Shown here in pieces: positions 10,123-20,389 of a DNA stretch of 28,478 nucleotides. Origin of the DNA: Hofstenia miamia (lineage: Eukaryota > Xenacoelomorpha > Acoela > Hofsteniidae); assembly GCA_900660155.1 (NCBI GenBank), contig CABFPE010000492.1, positions 402,216 through 430,693 of the forward strand, read 5' to 3'. Below the pieces are notes generated by a model. It was not told the origin of the DNA. It saw only the letters and a list, made by a program, of their open reading frames with translations, and did not search any database. Made by a program: the position numbers and the translations under genes. How positions within the stretch are numbered: position 1 is the first letter of the stretch; every line of letters begins with the position of its first letter.

Positions 10123-10614
10123 TAAAAACCCCGGTTTGACCCAGGACGTGAATTTTGACTACTATAAATGTTGCATGTACACATATACGAATTACCAAAT
10201 TATGACAGAAGTATAAAATATATCAAACAACTTTCGCCCTGTCTTAAATTCTCGAGGTATAAAAATTGCCAAAATTAGTACTTTTTTGCAAATTACTTAA
10301 ATGTCAATTCTCGATCAAACAATCGGATCTGCAACTAAATTTTGGTAATGAGATTAGAATGTAAAAGATAAAAACGTTTTTTTATACATTTAACGAATTC
10401 TTTCTCACCTCATTATTACTTTTTAGTATGAATTTAGTGATTCTATGTAAAAGATTGTTTTACTTTTTGGCATAGTTGATTGACTTTGCTCCTTAGTGTC
10501 TATGATATTTCTCGAGTGTTGAACTAATTCCAAATCTGTGTACTCAACAAATCAGTTAACCTAGCAGATTTGTTTGCATTGTCAAATATTTTAACATAAC
10601 GTATAGTTATAGTA

Positions 10615-10901
10615 ATGGTGCTTCCGTTCATTTTCGAATATTTTGATACTTCTGATGAACCAAGATTTCCCCGAGCTGTTCTTGTTACCCATGTGATCTA
10701 TAAAGGTACACAGCTGGGCTCCATCGCTGGTATTGCTACTGGTTTAGCTTCTGCCATTCGGAAACGCACATTTGCTCCCATTTTTAAACATTGTACGAAT
10801 GGGGCTATTTTCGGTACTGTTGTCATCGCACCCTTAATGCTCTTTATGAAATATCGAACGTACGAAGATGTCAAAGACTGCGAATTTGATAGAGCATACA
10901 G
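10615..10901 (+). CDS. Tim17/DUF1757-like small membrane protein, exon 1
   Basis: Exon 1 encodes residues 1-95 and the first two bases of codon 96. The ATG at 10615 is preceded in frame by a stop at 10597, which supports this start. The protein begins MVLPFIFEYFDTSDEPRFPR, then THVIYKGTQLGS, and has two glycine-rich hydrophobic segments at about residues 34-48 (GSIAGIATGLASAI) and 62-80 (NGAIFGTVVIAPLMLFMKY). This layout, with small-residue-rich helices and short loops, resembles Tim17/22/23-type and DUF1757-type mitochondrial inner-membrane proteins. The exact family is recalled and not verified. The exon ends ACAG|GTGATT. It joins exon 2 in phase 2 to rebuild an Arg codon, giving 173 residues. 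Codons are more GC-balanced than the flanking AT-rich DNA, as expected for a conserved host gene. Confidence 0.7.
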
Positions 10902-10905
10902 GTGA

Positions 10906-10910
<5 letters not shown>

Positions 10911-10957
<47 letters not shown>
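10911..10957. repeat. (TA)n microsatellite next to the splice donor
   Basis: An almost pure AT repeat with one G near 10947, starting ten bases inside the intron. Confidence 0.95.
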
Positions 10958-11375
10958 ATTGTTAGGGGTACACGTTAATATAGGTTTTATCGAAAAGGAT
11001 TTAAAATTATATTTGGTATGATACATGTATTAAATACATAGTTGCATCGGTAGAGCTTCAATTTAGTTCGCACTTTGCTATTTCCGATAAAAGCTCTGTT
11101 AACAGCATAACAGAAAGATTGTTGTGAAATATAGTCAAATGCCCTAAAAAAGAATCACTAAAAGTTTCCAAAAACTTTTTAATAAATGTGATTCCTTTAA
11201 ATATAGAGCTAATCAGTAATACTGTTTAATATTTTAGGTTTTTGACTCATTCTCTTACTATATGAGAGAGCTATGGCATTAATGATGGCACGAGGTTAAA
11301 ATTGACCATTTTGGCTTCACATTTGTACTTTTGTTACTGCTGTGTTGTAAACAAATTTTTTTCCAAATGGTTCTT
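10958..11375. other. Intron sequence, nothing recognised
   Basis: About 420 bp of AT-rich sequence between the microsatellite and the piggyBac element. No open frame, hairpin or repeat stands out. Confidence 0.5.
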
Positions 11376-11395
11376 ACCTCATAAACCTTCCTGGA

Positions 11396-11568
11396 CCTGA
11401 AATGGGGTCAGAAATGACTCCTGAGTATGTAATTTTGCAATAATTGCTATACTAATGATTAAATTTATCCAAAATTATCATTTCCTTCCTAAAATTATGT
11501 TTAAAACATTGACAAGCAGTACCAATTGGATACTTGTTTTATTTTACTACTTATGACCCCATTTCAGG
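11396..11568. repeat. 15-bp perfect inverted repeat inside the piggyBac 5' end
   Basis: CCTGAAATGGGGTCA (11396-11410) is exactly inverted at 11554-11568 (TGACCCCATTTCAGG). The left arm overlaps the first half of the terminal palindrome at 11404-11421. This may give the 5' end extra transposase-binding half-sites. Confidence 0.8.
11404..11421. repeat. 5' terminal palindrome GGGGTCA-N4-TGACTCC
   Basis: Seven-base arms with one mismatch and a GAAA spacer. It corresponds to the perfect palindrome at the 3' end. Confidence 0.75.
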
Positions 11569-11660
11569 AGAATGTGTTGATGCCAAATATTGTCCTAAAA
11601 ATTTATTTATTACAGAAATTTTTAATTTTTATAATTTTTTTCAGATAATAATACCCAGTT

Positions 11661-13261
11661 ATGTCTAGAAAACATCTTAGTGATGAACAAATACGAGAAA
11701 TTTTAGAAAATTCCGATTCGGAGATTGATAGTGAAGAAGAACTTATTCATGATGAAAATTCAGAAATAGAAGACAATATCTTGCCTAATGAAGATGATTT
11801 CTCCTCTTCTAGTTATGAAGAAGACTCAAATGAATATGATGATGAAAATTACATAACCTCAAGAGATGGAACAAAATGGAGAAGAACTCCCCACTCAGCT
11901 CAACAAAGAACTTTGAGACGAAATATTCTCCGAGTGACACCTGGACTTACAGCTATCAGTAAAAACATAGAGACGCCAATAAGCGCATTTCAGCTACTTT
12001 TTGATGATAGTATTTTCAATATGATAGTTGATTGTTCTGAAAAAAAGGCAGCACAACTCGGTCATCCTGAATGGAAATTGAAGAGAGACTCACTGAATGC
12101 TTTTATTGGAATCCTAATTTTGTTCGGAGCAACAAGAGGAAGAAAGGAATCAATCAAATGTGTTTGGAGAGATGACAGCGCATTTTGCCGACCAATTTTT
12201 AAGGCCACAATGGGACGCGATGCTTTCCAAAAAATATTGCGTTTCATTAGAACAGATAATCATGAAACTCGTCAGGAGCGCAGAGTTTCCGATAAATTAG
12301 CTCCAATAAGAGAAGTTTGGGAGATGTTCACAAAAAATTGTCAAAAGTGTCTGGTGCCCGAATCACAAATGTGTGTTGATGAACAGTTGGTTGGTTTTCG
12401 AGGAAGATGCCCGTTCCGAGTGTATATGAAAAGTAAACCAGATCGTTATGGTATCAAGATTTGGGCTAATTGCGAAAATCCTTCAGGATATGTTTGGAAT
12501 TCACAAGTGTATACCGGCCAAATTTCCTCTGCTCCTGAAAAAAAGCAAGGACAGCGTGTTGTGTTAGATTTAGTAAAAGGTCTAGGTCAAGGTTACGGGG
12601 TAACTTTTGATAATTTTTTACTTCGCTCGAACTTGCTCAGGAGCTAGCGAAACAAAACAAAACTTTGCCGAGATAAATTCAAGCTTGTTTTTGTTTTCAA
12701 GAGATGCAATGATGGTGTCATATGTTCCTCGCAAAAACAAATCTGTTATTTTGTTATCTAGTCAACATAACGATCAGGCTGTTAGCACTGAAGAACATGC
12801 TAAGCCAGATATTATATTAGATTACAACAAATCTAAAGGTGCTGTTGATAGTGCTGACAAGATGCTCAAAGAATTTTCTTGTCACAGAATCTCGAAAAGA
12901 TGGCCGTTTGTTCTTCTCACCCATATTATCAATGTTTGTGCTTTGAATGCTTATGTGCTTTACCAAAAGAAATATCCAAATATATCACTGACAAGACTTA
13001 ATTTCCTCAAGAATTTGGGTTTTGAACTCGTGAAACCTGCAATCAAAGCGAGGGCAAATCCTCCAAGAACAGGAATACCATTGTCAGTTCAAGCAGCTAT
13101 GGCATCAGTTATAGGCCCTCTACCACAACAGGTTCCACCATGCATTCTGCCCAAGGACGAAAGACACCAAATATAGTGTTAAATGTTCTTTATGCTCTGC
13201 ATTCATTTGCCCTGAACATACAGAATCCAATGTAACAAATTGTGTAAACTGTAATGTTTAA
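11661..13261 (+). pseudogene. piggyBac transposase, split over three frames
   Basis: The family cuts and pastes DNA at TTAA using a DDD catalytic triad. Frame one (11661-12647, 328 codons) has an acidic N-terminus (about residues 17-63) and the DDE_Tnp_1_7-type core. CVDEQLVGFRGRCPFRVY carries the first Asp (residue 240), and VTFDNF carries the second (residue 317). A one-base loss in a T run near 12612-12617 then shifts the frame, and a short further deletion lies near 12660. The second frame runs to 13176 with YNKSKGAVDSADKM; the third Asp is at 12847-12849. A last shift near 13168 moves the C-terminal cysteine-rich domain (CSLC, CPEH, CVNC; 13184-13258) into the third frame, with stop at 13259-13261. 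AATAAA follows at 13343. All catalytic residues survive, so inactivation may be fairly recent. Confidence 0.85.
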
Positions 13262-13430
13262 TTATTTGTACCCATCAGTTTATCTTTTATTAAATTTTGT
13301 TTTTTTTTCATAAATATGGATTTTAGTTGATGAATATTTAAAAATAAAGCTTTAAAGTCTCTAGAATATAGTTTTTATTCATTTCATTCCGTTGCAGAAC
13401 CTTAATAACATGTTTATATACAAAAAACGA

Positions 13431-13452
13431 TTGGGGTCAAATATGACCCCAA
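13431..13452. repeat. 3' terminal palindrome TTGGGGTCA-AATA-TGACCCCAA
   Basis: Perfect nine-base arms (13431-13439 and 13444-13452) with a four-base spacer, about 25-30 bp from the inferred 3' end of the piggyBac element. It mirrors the palindrome at the 5' end. Confidence 0.8.
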
Positions 13453-13480
13453 TTTAGTACTCCGTGTATTATGAGAGGTT

Positions 13481-15000
13481 TTAGGTAGAGGAAGGTAAAT
13501 AAGGAAACATTTTTGAGACAATTGTTATAAATACACACACACACACACATTGTACCTGGGTTACCATGATTAATACACATTTATATACGTCGACTTTGAT
13601 TCATTTTTAAGAACAATTCATTTTTAAGAAAAAGCTTCCCAAAACGTCATCTGTTAGATGCAAAAATTTAGTATAAAAATGATTTTTGATAAAATCAGTG
13701 TTAAGCGACAATTTTCCGAAAAAATACAATTTCGATTTGTGATTATTTTTAGGGTATTTGCCTATAAATATTTAAGCATGAATCCGTGAGCACTACAATG
13801 CGTGATTTCTAACAAGATGTGGAACACTAATTAGAATGGTAACGATACAGTGTTGCTAATTTGGATAAGTGATGTTGATCAGCTAGAATGCAAATTTTTA
13901 AATAAAGTAAAACTTTATGTCCTTCTCTTTGCTATGAAATCTATTTCATATTTTCAAATGGGAAACATTCTGTATAATATAATAAATATAATCGTTGTGC
14001 AAAGGCAATGTCATAATCTTTAGGTTATTTGTACAAAACAACTGCTTTGTTTATGCAGTTGTTTGTTATCAATTAATAATACTCTTTACTCTATCGGCGA
14101 AGTTGTCATGCATTTGTTCAGCTAATATCTCTCTCATTTCCATCAAGTCAACCGAATAACGTCCAAACTAATTTCATCTGCACTTAATTTATTTCTCATT
14201 TAGACACGTTAGTGAACTAATGCATTTAATAGTTTTATAAATTACGATTTAGTTTTTGCTGCAATCAATGATTCAACTTTTGTGTCTGCCCGTTGTCGAC
14301 AAATTATTTAAAGATTGTTTTTTATAATTTCTCGAATAATATAACAGGCATAAATTAACTAAATCTTTTTTGATTCCACAGTGCCATCAGTGAGGTATAC
14401 ACTACCGAATCTTCATTTTTGTTTTCGATTTGTTAAATATGCCATTTCGTTTTTTGTGAAACGTTTTCAAAAGTTTAGAGATTTGCTTTCGAAACATTCA
14501 TACTAGGCTTGGCCATTATCATGCTGGGATATGGTTTATACATTAATGCATTGCAATTATAATGGTAGACAAAACTTATGAAGCCTATAAAGTTAAGAAC
14601 CTCAAATATAAATGCACAGGCAACCTAACAGTGTAGCGCACATCAAACTTGTAAAAAAATGCGTTTTCAGCGTTTTAAGTTAGCACGATTTTGGTAACAA
14701 ATGTCCCTAGATTTAGCGAAAAAATTATAAGACAAGCAAGTTTTATAAAACAAAAATTGAAAAACTACATTTGCAGAAGTAATAATTTTATTGAGGGAAA
14801 TTCGTTATAGAAACTCATTTTCGCAATTTCAGATCGTTTTCTTTAGTCAGAGGCGTAGTTAACGGGGATGGGATTGTTTCGGAGAGCCATTGTCAGTTTC
14901 GAAAGTTATTAATAACTATGTTTTCAAATGTGCATTCAATTGTTAACCTTTTGTTATTTGTGAATTCAATAAAAAAAAGACTGGCTTAAGTAGAAATCTC
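13481..15000. other. Intron sequence with (CA)n and a possible hAT end
   Basis: AT-rich. It contains (CA)n at 13532-13549 and a 10-bp hairpin at 14036-14064 (AAACAACTGC / GCAGTTGTTT). At 14848-14858, CAGAGGCGTAG is a typical hAT terminal sequence, but no partner end was found. No gene is recognised. Confidence 0.45.
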
Positions 15001-15024
15001 AACCAACTCTCTCTCTCTTTTTAG

Positions 15025-15144
15025 TCGCAGTATGACAATGTTCTTTTCCATGCTTCTGCTTTCTTGAGCGTTGGGACATTGTTCGCATTGAGCACAACCT
15101 CTTACAGTACTGGTATCATTTACGGTCAACAATGGTTTACTTAA
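15025..15144 (+). other. Exon-like open stretch after a strong splice acceptor
   Basis: A run of CT repeats and Ts ends in TTTTTAG at 15024, a textbook acceptor. The next 39 codons are open and read SQYDNVLFHASAFLSVG, then a hydrophobic, Ser/Thr/Gly-rich segment ending YGQQWFT and TAA at 15142-15144. It could be the last exon of an unseen or nested gene. It needs phase 0, so it cannot follow exon 1 of the Tim17/DUF1757-like gene (phase 2) directly. Chance is possible at this length. Confidence 0.25.
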
Positions 15145-15411
15145 GCCATGTGTCGGCAGTTTTTTTAACAAGTGTTCGAAAAGGGAAATGTTCAAGAAGA
15201 GATGAGGTCACTCGACATTCGTTGCATGTGATGGGAGAACTCTCCGAAAAAACTTTTTCAACGAACTACGCGACATAATCCCGATTCTTTCCGCCCAGGC
15301 TACTTCTTATGAATGTAGCTTCGATTTTGCATGTTTCATTTAACTCTTATTTTTTCATGATTTATATTCCATTTGTCCAGGAACCCTAAACGCACCATAT
15401 ATATATATATA

Positions 15412-15602
15412 NNNNNNNNNNNNNNNNNNNNNNNNNNNNNNNNNNNNNNNNNNNNNNNNNNNNNNNNNNNNNNNNNNNNNNNNNNNNNNNNNNNNNNNNN
15501 NNNNNNNNNNNNNNNNNNNNNNNNNNNNNNNNNNNNNNNNNNNNNNNNNNNNNNNNNNNNNNNNNNNNNNNNNNNNNNNNNNNNNNNNNNNNNNNNNNNN
15601 NN
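15412..15602. other. 191-N assembly gap inside a (TA)n tract
   Basis: The gap is bordered on both sides by (AT)n (about 15397-15411 and 15603-15615). A long dinucleotide repeat probably stopped the assembly, so the true length is unknown. Confidence 0.98.
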
Positions 15603-15615
15603 ATATATATATATA

Positions 15616-17175
15616 CAACATTATTGATTTGGTCTTGGATTTTCGAGAAAGGACTACTAAACGTTTCGAGAAAACTTTCCAAGCTCAATGATTCCATACT
15701 ATGAGTCTCGTTTCTCATTATTTTGATATTGCTTACATTTAAAATCAAGCATTTACCGGAGAAATATAATGCTCTACCGTGTCATCTTCTTGGAATATTT
15801 AGCGCTAATGTATATCTGGAATCATTTAATCAAGCATTACTATTGAATATACCGACTTCCAGAGCTTGTAATAGAACATCCTTAATAACACTGCTGTTAA
15901 TTTTAGTATCCCCTTCACATATTCTTTTCCTGCTATTCATTAAAATATCATATACTTCTCGGAAACTAATCAAATTTAACTTTCCATAACAAAAGATTCA
16001 GGAATCTGAGTTCAAACATTTAAACATTAGCTAAAGACTTCAATTGTACTGTTGAATCATAAAATTTACCTGCTTCTGCATCTAAAATCAATTTGCTAAT
16101 TGCATTTTTTTAGCAAGTATAACTTGAAATTCCCATAATAGCAATTGAACCATTTCCAAATTATCTTTATCACTGTATTTGTTGTTCTATAATTTATTCA
16201 TATCATAATTTATAATTATCCATCCATCAAATGGTTTTGCATTTTGCGAGTTTATATAAACTGCTTGTAAATACTACTGGGCTTTTGTCTCTTGCAATAT
16301 TCAAACCTCACAAACTACAATGTGTGTACTTTTAAAAATTTCACAAACTTATTCGTGGGCTCGTCAATCCCAGTGTTTATTTTTGACTATAGATTGAAAA
16401 TTGGAGTGCATTTTAGGTTATTGCAATTAAATATTTACATTAAGTTCTAAATTGTTTGTAGTTGATTTTGTTAAATCAATAAAGTCATAGTGCATTTAGC
16501 TATTTTTATTTTTGAAAATGTCCTACCAATTATATTTTACTGTGGCAGTTTTGATTAGTTTGCCATTTCTATGCGTGTAAATTGTTTTATCATTTTAACC
16601 AAATGCAAATTCACGACTTCTTATTTTACTTCATCTAGAGTTTTTTCCAAAAACCTTTTAAATATGGGTCAATCGCATTTTGAAAAGTTCTTCTACATTT
16701 GGTAAAGTAATAACTAGTTTTCAAGCAAAATATTATCCAGTAAGCCATTCAATTAATTTGGAATAGCCAAATTCACTTCTATTAGCAACTAATTACAATA
16801 TCTGTATATCTTAAGATGAACATTTCATAGATGTGTTTATTTCTAAACTTGATATTTATTTACAGTAAGCCAAACGCCAAATGGTGTCTTAATTCAAAAT
16901 CGGAAGTCACTTTAAAAGGACTATAATACTATTTTCTATTTCTTATTTTCAATTTAAATGATGACTTATGAACTTCGAAACATTTACATAATTTAACATA
17001 CGCTCTACATGGATTGTATGTATTTTTTCTTAGCATTCAAATGTATGTCAGTCACAGACAGGTTTTGTGAGCTGATCAATTCATTATTGAATTTCACTTT
17101 CTTTTCTGAGACATATGGGATTTATAGCATGTTAATTCCTTGCGTGACTGCAGGCGTTAGAAAAATTGTTTACAG
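15616..17175. other. Intron sequence with weak coding traces
   Basis: AT-rich. On the minus strand between 15616 and 15990 one frame is mostly open (two internal stops), with stretches such as INSSVIKDVLLQALEVGIF and SMESLSLESFLETFSSPF. This looks like a decayed coding fragment but matches no family I can name. From 15990 to 17175 nothing is recognised. Confidence 0.3.
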
Positions 17176-17379
17176 ATGGGAAATGGAGTGATTGAAAGCG
17201 AGCTCGACAGAGGTCTATTCTGCATTTGCTGCATTCTGTATTGCAATGGTTTGTGGAGGTTATATGATCTACGCCATCATAACATACGACTACTGTTTCT
17301 AGAATCTTCTGTGAAGAATAACGTAATTATTTTGAAAAAGATGCTGCAAATATTGAATAATTTCAATCATTTGATCTCC

Positions 17380-17565
17380 TCTCATGAAGTTGCCATCAAC
17401 ATTGTTATGTATGTCATGTATCTAATTAATCTTTTTGCCGACTTCTCTTGGTGCACGAGTTTTTCTAACATAACTATCCCATCCGCGAGTAATTTGTCAC
17501 TGCATCTTTTCGAAGATATGCTCATTAGCTTGTTTGTTTTCAATTCAATTGAGATTCGAACAGTT
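17380..17565 (-). pseudogene. Unassigned decayed coding fragment
   Basis: On the minus strand about 60 codons are open and contain CSDKLLADGIVMLEKLVHQ followed by KSAKRLIRYMTYITMLMATS and a stop. The amphipathic, Lys/Leu-rich pattern looks like real helical protein, perhaps a piece of a mobile-element protein. The plus strand of the same region is also open (17176-17586) but reads as low-complexity hydrophobic sequence. I cannot name the family. Confidence 0.25.
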
Positions 17566-17792
17566 GTTTATCTTCTAGAATGTTAGAGGTTTCAAATAGT
17601 TATGGATTTGGTTTTTTCAACGTTATGTATTAAATATATCTTCTTGAAGCTTTCTCGGCATCTAATGTTACGGTATTCGATATTATAAACGCGGGTGTTG
17701 TCCGTGTACGGTAAAATGGAATTTTGTTTGTCTTTCATGTAGAATATGAACAAAAGTAAAGACAGTAGGACAACATTGTAGCCTTAGCTGAC

Positions 17793-18159
17793 CAGGGTTG
17801 GCACTTGGTCACATTTAACTTAGTATTTACTTTTGATCATTTTTAGTGTTTTTTTTATTTAAATTAACTTAAAATCACATTTTCGTTGATTTATTTAAAT
17901 TTGTTTAATTGCAAATCTTAATCTAGCTTTAATTAATGAGAAATGCCATTTAGACCTCTCATAATGACGGAATACGAAAACAATGTCAATAAATTCTGAA
18001 GGAAAACATTTACAAATCGAAACACCGCGCTTCGGACACGCCGTCCCGTTAAATTGTTATCTCAAAGGCCCTCTTGAATTATTTTTTAATACTGTCTCTT
18101 CTGTATCCAAAATTTATTGGTAACTTTTTTTCTTAAATGAAGTGACCACCGCTAACCTG
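17793..18159. mobile_element. Possible hAT-like MITE (weak)
   Basis: CAGGGTTGGCACTTGGTCAC at 17793-17812 resembles a hAT end. The inverse of the sequence ending at 18159 reads CAGGTTAGCGGTGGTCAC, an imperfect match. No 8-bp target duplication is visible, so this is tentative. Confidence 0.25.
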
Positions 18160-18502
18160 CGGCAGCCTTGATTTATTTTAAGTTATTGGCGAAGTTATTT
18201 GTGGCTGTACTGAAATCATATGCGGTTAATACTTTTAATATTCGATGCGAAATTGAGTCAAATCTAAAACACTACATTTATACAACCATATTTATACCAA
18301 AAAGTCTGGCCCCCTCTTGAAAATTTTTTTGAAAAACTTCGCTAATTTTAAGTTTTATTCTCTTGTGTTGTGCGGCACTGCATTGAAGTGTTTAGTGGTA
18401 GAAAACTTTTTCATGTACATCTACAATGGTTTAATTTCCCAGTCAAAGTTTTTTTATTTTAAACAGAATGAGTTTTTAATATTTGTTAATGCTGAGTTTT
18501 AG

Positions 18503-18737
18503 GCTGAAATATCATGAAACTCAGAATCGCTGTGATAAATTCTCTTTGGTAAGCTCAGTCGCTGGAGCGGCAATCGGTGCTACTGCGTATCCCCCATTAG
18601 GTATGGCCGGTGGTTTTTGCGTTGGTACCGCGTTAGGCGTGGGGCTTCACGTTGCAACTTCATTCACTTTTACTCCCGATGGCCAAAGAGTCTCGTTGAA
18701 AGAGCAATGGAAACAATCCCGCCAAAAAATTGGTTAA
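18503..18737 (+). CDS. Tim17/DUF1757-like small membrane protein, exon 2
   Basis: The acceptor TTTTAG ends at 18502. The first base, G, completes the Arg codon begun by AG at the end of exon 1, and the frame then runs LKYHETQNRCDKFSLVSSVA for 77 more residues to TAA at 18735-18737. Two further small-residue-rich helices lie here (about LVSSVAGAAIGATAY and GMAGGFCVGTALGVGL), with GxxxG-like spacing typical of packed inner-membrane helices. A hydrophilic tail follows (TPDGQRVSLKEQWKQSRQKIG). With exon 1 this makes about four helices in 173 residues, the expected shape for the Tim17-like fold. Function is inferred by resemblance only. Confidence 0.7.
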
Positions 18738-18815
18738 CGATCCTCAAATATCTTCCCAAAAATTTTATATAGTTTCATTTATTATGTCAAAAAAACAGAA
18801 TGTTTGCAAGATTGT

Positions 18816-18821
18816 AATAAA
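18816..18821 (+). terminator. Polyadenylation signal AATAAA
   Basis: The first AATAAA after the exon 2 stop, 79 bases downstream, followed by a T-rich stretch. It is the likely 3' end signal of the Tim17/DUF1757-like gene. Confidence 0.6.
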
Positions 18822-20389
18822 CTTTGTTAATTTTATATTATACATAGTTGTATTTATTAATGATTCTAACTGATCTTGTGCCCTTATTAAATAGCTTAAT
18901 ATTTCATTTTAAAACAATTGTAGTATTTGTGTGAAATCTTTGTAGCTATAAATGAGTAACTTGTATAAATTTTAGTTAAATTGTAAGGATTTATAATATT
19001 TGAAGCTGGAAAATTTTATAAACAAACCTGCTATTGATAACTTATTTGTTGTTTTATATCTAATAGAAATTTTTTACATTCATTATTTACATTAGAATTT
19101 AATAAATTATTGCTAGTAAAATATTCATTAAAATCAACACATGTTTTTTTGATGGTATGAAACCTCACTTTTTTTAATTTTTCCCTCACTAATGATTTTG
19201 TCAAGCTCATTTCATGGAAAATAGCGTTTATTTTTTAGATACAATAATGTAATGAAGCGCCTTATAATACTTTGCAGGTCTATGTTCAGGGGCGCCGGTT
19301 TCTATGAATATTGGGGGTGCAGAAAATTTTAAACGGAAATGGGTTTGACTAAATGTATTTACTTGATATGGCAATAATTATATTTTAACTACGATACGGA
19401 TAAAATGTGTATAGGCCATCCAATAACAGTAATTAATATTTTAAATAAGTCAAATATTGGCAAAACATAAGGTCCAAAGCTGCTTATATTAATAAGTTCT
19501 GCCTAAGCATTTAGCCTAACAAATATAAATTTCAGCTTTGTGGGTTTAAAATGACATTAAATGATTTTTCATCTGTTAATTTTACAAATTGAGAAAAATG
19601 TACCTGACTGTGGTAATATTTAATTCAATGAAAATAGACGCCTACCAAAGGATTGATGCATGCAATTTTTGTCATTCAGTAAAAAAGTTGATTCCCTTTG
19701 CGGGGATGCTTGACTACAGTGTTTGCCATTGATCCAAATGTTAAAAACATATAATATTAACAAGTCAGTCAGTCGTGCTCCTCAATGCAATATTGTGATA
19801 ATGAACGTGTTATGGAATATGAAATAGGAGCCATGCACCTTGACATGTTTTATTAAGGAAAACAATTTTTAACAGCTAACCAAATAGAAACAACGTTTGA
19901 AACGTATATTTATTCTTTTAATACCACAATAGGGACCCGCATTTACAGTAAGTTAAGACATTTGCTCATATACGACATTAATGGGGATTTCCTTCGTTCT
20001 GATTGGTAACTAAAATAATAACTTATGATTAATAAGCGTATACGCCAGTACGAATCAATCGTTGTTGAGTATGAGTTAAACTTAACTTGTTGCATCCCAT
20101 TATCTAAATGATAAATTTATTTACTTTTTATTAAAATATCATAGTTGGTAGAATCAAAATTTTTGAAAGGATATACAAGTGATCCCAGTATGCTTCGCTT
20201 TTGTGAATATGCATTAGTCGCTTTTTGGATTTCTGTTTGGGCTAGCAACTGTACCATGGGGTTTTTCGCAAGATATTGGGTGTACAGTTTTGAAAACTCT
20301 ATCAGAAAACGATTAAGTAATATATATATTGAAATATTTTTAAAATCTGCCATTTTAAACTAGTTAAAGTGGGATCAAAACAATGGTGG
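18822..20389. other. AT-rich non-coding stretch with a solo hAT-like end
   Basis: No gene is recognised. CAGGGGCGCCGG at 19287-19298, followed by a G-run (TTGGGGGTGCAG), has the form of a hAT terminus, but no inverse partner was found to 20400. Open stretches on both strands at 20117-20363 overlap each other and have no recognisable content. Confidence 0.45.

Larger units (their letters stand above)
11376..13480 (+). mobile_element. piggyBac-family transposon, about 2.1 kb, decayed
   Basis: The transposase remnant identifies the superfamily. Both ends carry a short CCTC(TC)ATAA motif in inverted orientation (about 11376-11385 and 13469-13479). About 25 bp further in, each end has a palindrome of the form GGGGTCA-4 bases-TGACYCC. 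Target sites next to the ends are TTAC and TTTTA-like, not clean TTAA, so the boundaries are approximate. Length fits the family. It lies within the intron of the Tim17/DUF1757-like gene in the same direction as that gene. Confidence 0.75.
10902..18502 (+). other. 7.6-kb intron of the Tim17/DUF1757-like gene
   Basis: The intron begins GTGATT at 10902 and ends GAGTTTTAG at 18502, and the flanking reading frames agree across it. It contains a (TA)n tract ten bases from the donor, a piggyBac element, a (CA)n tract, an N gap in (TA)n, possible MITE ends and some unassigned coding-like stretches. The donor is weak (GTGATT) and the acceptor has only a modest pyrimidine run. Both are usable in AT-rich genomes. 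Confidence 0.65.

Noticed and set aside
12062..12247. Minus-strand open frame within the transposase
   Set aside because: Antisense shadow of the piggyBac coding sequence.
14036..14064. 10-bp hairpin as a microRNA precursor
   Set aside because: The stem is too short for a precursor and there is no further pairing outside it beyond a two-base extension after a bulge.
14382..14394. 13-base micro-exon between TTCCACAG and GTATAC
   Set aside because: The splice signals look good, but no in-phase partner exon could be identified.
15355..15748. Long open frames across the N gap
   Set aside because: They consist mainly of undetermined residues from the Ns plus (TA)n translation.
20117..20363. Overlapping open frames on both strands
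   Set aside because: Neither shows recognisable protein features. Mutual antisense openness at this length is expected by chance.
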